From positions 1 through 60,737 of the forward strand of contig JANNSU010000078.1 in assembly GCA_031394355.1 (NCBI GenBank): 60,737 nucleotides of DNA. The letters are read 5' to 3'. Below the pieces are notes generated by a model. The model did not search any database and was not told where the DNA came from. It worked only from the letters and a program-made list of their open reading frames with translations. The stretch is from JAEUMY01 sp031394355. Lineage in GTDB: Bacteria > Pseudomonadota > Gammaproteobacteria > Burkholderiales > Usitatibacteraceae. Positions 59,747-60,737 of the stretch are shown in pieces. A program made the translations under genes and the position numbers. How positions within the stretch are numbered: the stretch's first letter is position 1; each line of letters starts with the position of its first letter.

Positions 59747-59758
59747 GCGAATATTCGC
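59747..59758. repeat. GCGAATATTCGC palindrome, copy 14
   Basis: Perfect copy directly before the ATG (59761) of the APH-fold kinase, in the place of a ribosome binding site. Confidence 0.95.
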
Positions 59759-59760
59759 GT

Positions 59761-60645
59761 ATGGAACCAAATCACCTGATCGACCGGGAGCTTGTGCGCG
59801 CCTTGCTGGCCGCCCAGTTCCCGGACTGGGCGCACTTGCACATCGAGCCTGTCCTTCCCGGTGGCTGGGACAATCGCACCTTCCGGATCGGTGATCGCCT
59901 CATGGCCAGGTTGCCGAGTTCGGCGGCCTACGCAACACAAGTAGACAAGGAACAACACTGGCTGCCTCGGCTCGCACCGTTGTTGCCGCTCGACATTCCT
60001 GTGCCGATGGGACAGGGCTTGCCGACCGCCGACTATCCTTGGCATTGGTCTGTTCGCGGTTGGATAGACGGAGAGACAGCCTCCAGAGTCGGTTTGGCGG
60101 ATTCGCGAAGTTTCGCATTGGATCTGGGACGTTTCCTCGCAGCGCTGCAAGGCGCGGATGCTGCGGGAGGGCCGCCTGCCGGCGCGCACAGCTTTCATCG
60201 AGGTGGATCGCTGCATGTCTATGACGCCGAGGTGAGGGAAGCAGTAAGCATCCTGCGCGACAGGATTGATGTTCAGGCGGTCATCGATCTCTGGGACTGC
60301 GCATTGGCAACATCATGGTCTCGCAAGGCGGTCTGGGTGCATGGTGACATCAGCCCCGGCAATCTGCTGGCTCGCGATGGCAAGCTTTGCGCGGTCATCG
60401 ACTTCGGCCAGCTTTGTGTGGGTGATCCGGCCTGTGATCTGGCGATTGCGTGGACCTTCATGAAACCTGATGGCCGCAAGGTGTTTCGGAAGACGCTCCC
60501 GCTGGACGACGATGCCTGGCTGCGTGGCCGCGCGTGGGCGCTCTGGAAAGCGCTGATTGTTGCGTCCGGTCTGACGCAGACAAATGCTGTGGAGTACGCA
60601 GACCCGTGGCGAGTGATTACCGAAGTGCTTCGCGACTCGACATGA
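59761..60645 (+). CDS. Aminoglycoside-phosphotransferase-fold small-molecule kinase
   Basis: 294 residues from the ATG at 59761. The APH fold is visible in PVLPGGWDNRTFRIGDRLMARLPS (N-lobe), VHGDISPGNLLARDGKLCAVIDFGQLCVGDPACDLAIAW (catalytic HGD...N and DFG-like DFG). Most such chromosomal enzymes phosphorylate sugars or homoserine-type substrates, and aminoglycoside resistance should not be assumed. There is no Shine-Dalgarno sequence: the palindrome 59747-59758 occupies that place and ends two bases before the ATG. A frame further upstream is not supported. Confidence 0.85.
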   Translation: MEPNHLIDRELVRALLAAQFPDWAHLHIEPVLPGGWDNRTFRIGDRLMARLPSSAAYATQVDKEQHWLPRLAPLLPLDIPVPMGQGLPTADYPWHWSVRGWIDGETASRVGLADSRSFALDLGRFLAALQGADAAGGPPAGAHSFHRGGSLHVYDAEVREAVSILRDRIDVQAVIDLWDCALATSWSRKAVWVHGDISPGNLLARDGKLCAVIDFGQLCVGDPACDLAIAWTFMKPDGRKVFRKTLPLDDDAWLRGRAWALWKALIVASGLTQTNAVEYADPWRVITEVLRDST

Positions 60646-60659
60646 CAACGGGCGCCGAA

Positions 60660-60737
60660 TGAACTGCACCCCAGAAGTTGGACATCTGTCCATTCTTTTG
60701 GGGTGTTTTCATGTCCAAGTACACAGCGGCGTTCAAG
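60660..60737 (+). mobile_element. Left end of an IS3-family insertion sequence (partial)
   Basis: TGAACTGCACCCCAGAAG TTGGACA-type terminal sequence (from 60660) is characteristic of the left inverted repeat of IS3-family elements of the IS150 group. It is followed by a short leader and, at 60711, an ATG opening MSKYTAAFK, like the start of an OrfA transposase. The rest of the element lies outside the window, so its completeness and the target duplication cannot be seen. Confidence 0.75.
60711..60737 (+). CDS. Start of IS3-family transposase OrfA (partial)
   Basis: Only nine codons (MSKYTAAFK) are visible before the window edge. The N-terminus resembles the helix-turn-helix OrfA proteins of IS150-group elements, and it lies directly inside the terminal repeat. 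Identity rests on that context. Confidence 0.6.

Noticed and set aside
1258..59758. GCGAATATTCGC as a DNA uptake sequence, REP element or matS/Noc-type site
   Set aside because: Uptake sequences I know are not palindromic, REP elements are intergenic and longer, and segregation sites of the matS type are rarer than one per ~4 kb; none fits, so the motif is left unnamed.
59761..60645. Aminoglycoside resistance gene
   Set aside because: The fold is APH-like, but chromosomal members act on many small molecules and nothing in the context indicates antibiotic resistance.

Overview
The window is almost entirely one GC-rich proteobacterial chromosome segment, most likely betaproteobacterial. The gene order rne-rluC-HAD phosphatase-Rieske protein-(methyltransferase, maf)-yceD-rpmF-plsX-fabHDG-acpP-fabF-mltG-tmk-holB-pilZ-tatD is the layout I know from Rhodocyclales-like genomes, but I cannot fix the order or genus. 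The two edges differ. The first ~320 bases are AT-rich and encode the start of a Bacteroidota-like TPR protein; they abut a 5'-truncated uup fragment, which looks like a chimeric join. The last ~78 bases are the left end of an IS3-family insertion sequence.

Layout: 0.3-4.5 kb holds DNA repair (uvrB), a small lipoprotein, a low-molecular-weight phosphatase and a DsbA-fold isomerase. 4.5-24.2 kb is housekeeping: RNase E, RluC, a PAS-GGDEF-EAL protein, Maf, and a long plus-strand fatty-acid synthesis and cell-envelope operon from yceD to tatD. 24.3-28.5 kb holds a membrane protein fused to a spermidine-synthase domain, a lipase, and bcp with a diverged remnant of a second bcp copy.

From 26.5 to 51.3 kb genes for neutral-lipid storage accumulate: lipase, bifunctional fatty acyl-CoA reductase (Marinobacter type), two phasin-like granule proteins, a patatin phospholipase, a TetR regulator, a wax ester synthase/DGAT, acyl-CoA-binding protein, long-chain acyl-CoA synthetase, a GMC alcohol oxidoreductase with a Tat-signal partner, an aldehyde dehydrogenase and a PHA-system protein. 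Together they could make a wax ester from acyl-CoA (FAR + WS/DGAT), coat it, and degrade it back to acyl-CoA (lipase, GMC oxidase, ALDH, FadD). Inserted at 35.2-41.4 kb is an unfamiliar three-gene operon of exported proteins (beta-propeller/Ig/PKD protein, lipoprotein, zinc-phospholipase-C-like protein) behind a perfect CRP-type operator. 51.4-54.8 kb has a LytS/LytTR two-component pair followed by a TerB-DUF697 protein and a small Cys-rich secreted protein; 54.9-59.6 kb is a three-gene 2-oxoacid oxidoreductase operon with its own NAD(P)H/FAD/Fe-S subunit; 59.8-60.6 kb is an aminoglycoside-phosphotransferase-fold kinase.

The strongest unexplained signal is a 12-bp palindrome, GCGAATATTCGC. 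It occurs perfectly 14 times in this 60.7-kb window (ten inside genes, four between genes), with five more copies differing at one base. Every GAATATTC octamer I could find belongs to one of these. It resembles the highly iterated palindromes of cyanobacteria (HIP1) in behaviour but not in sequence.
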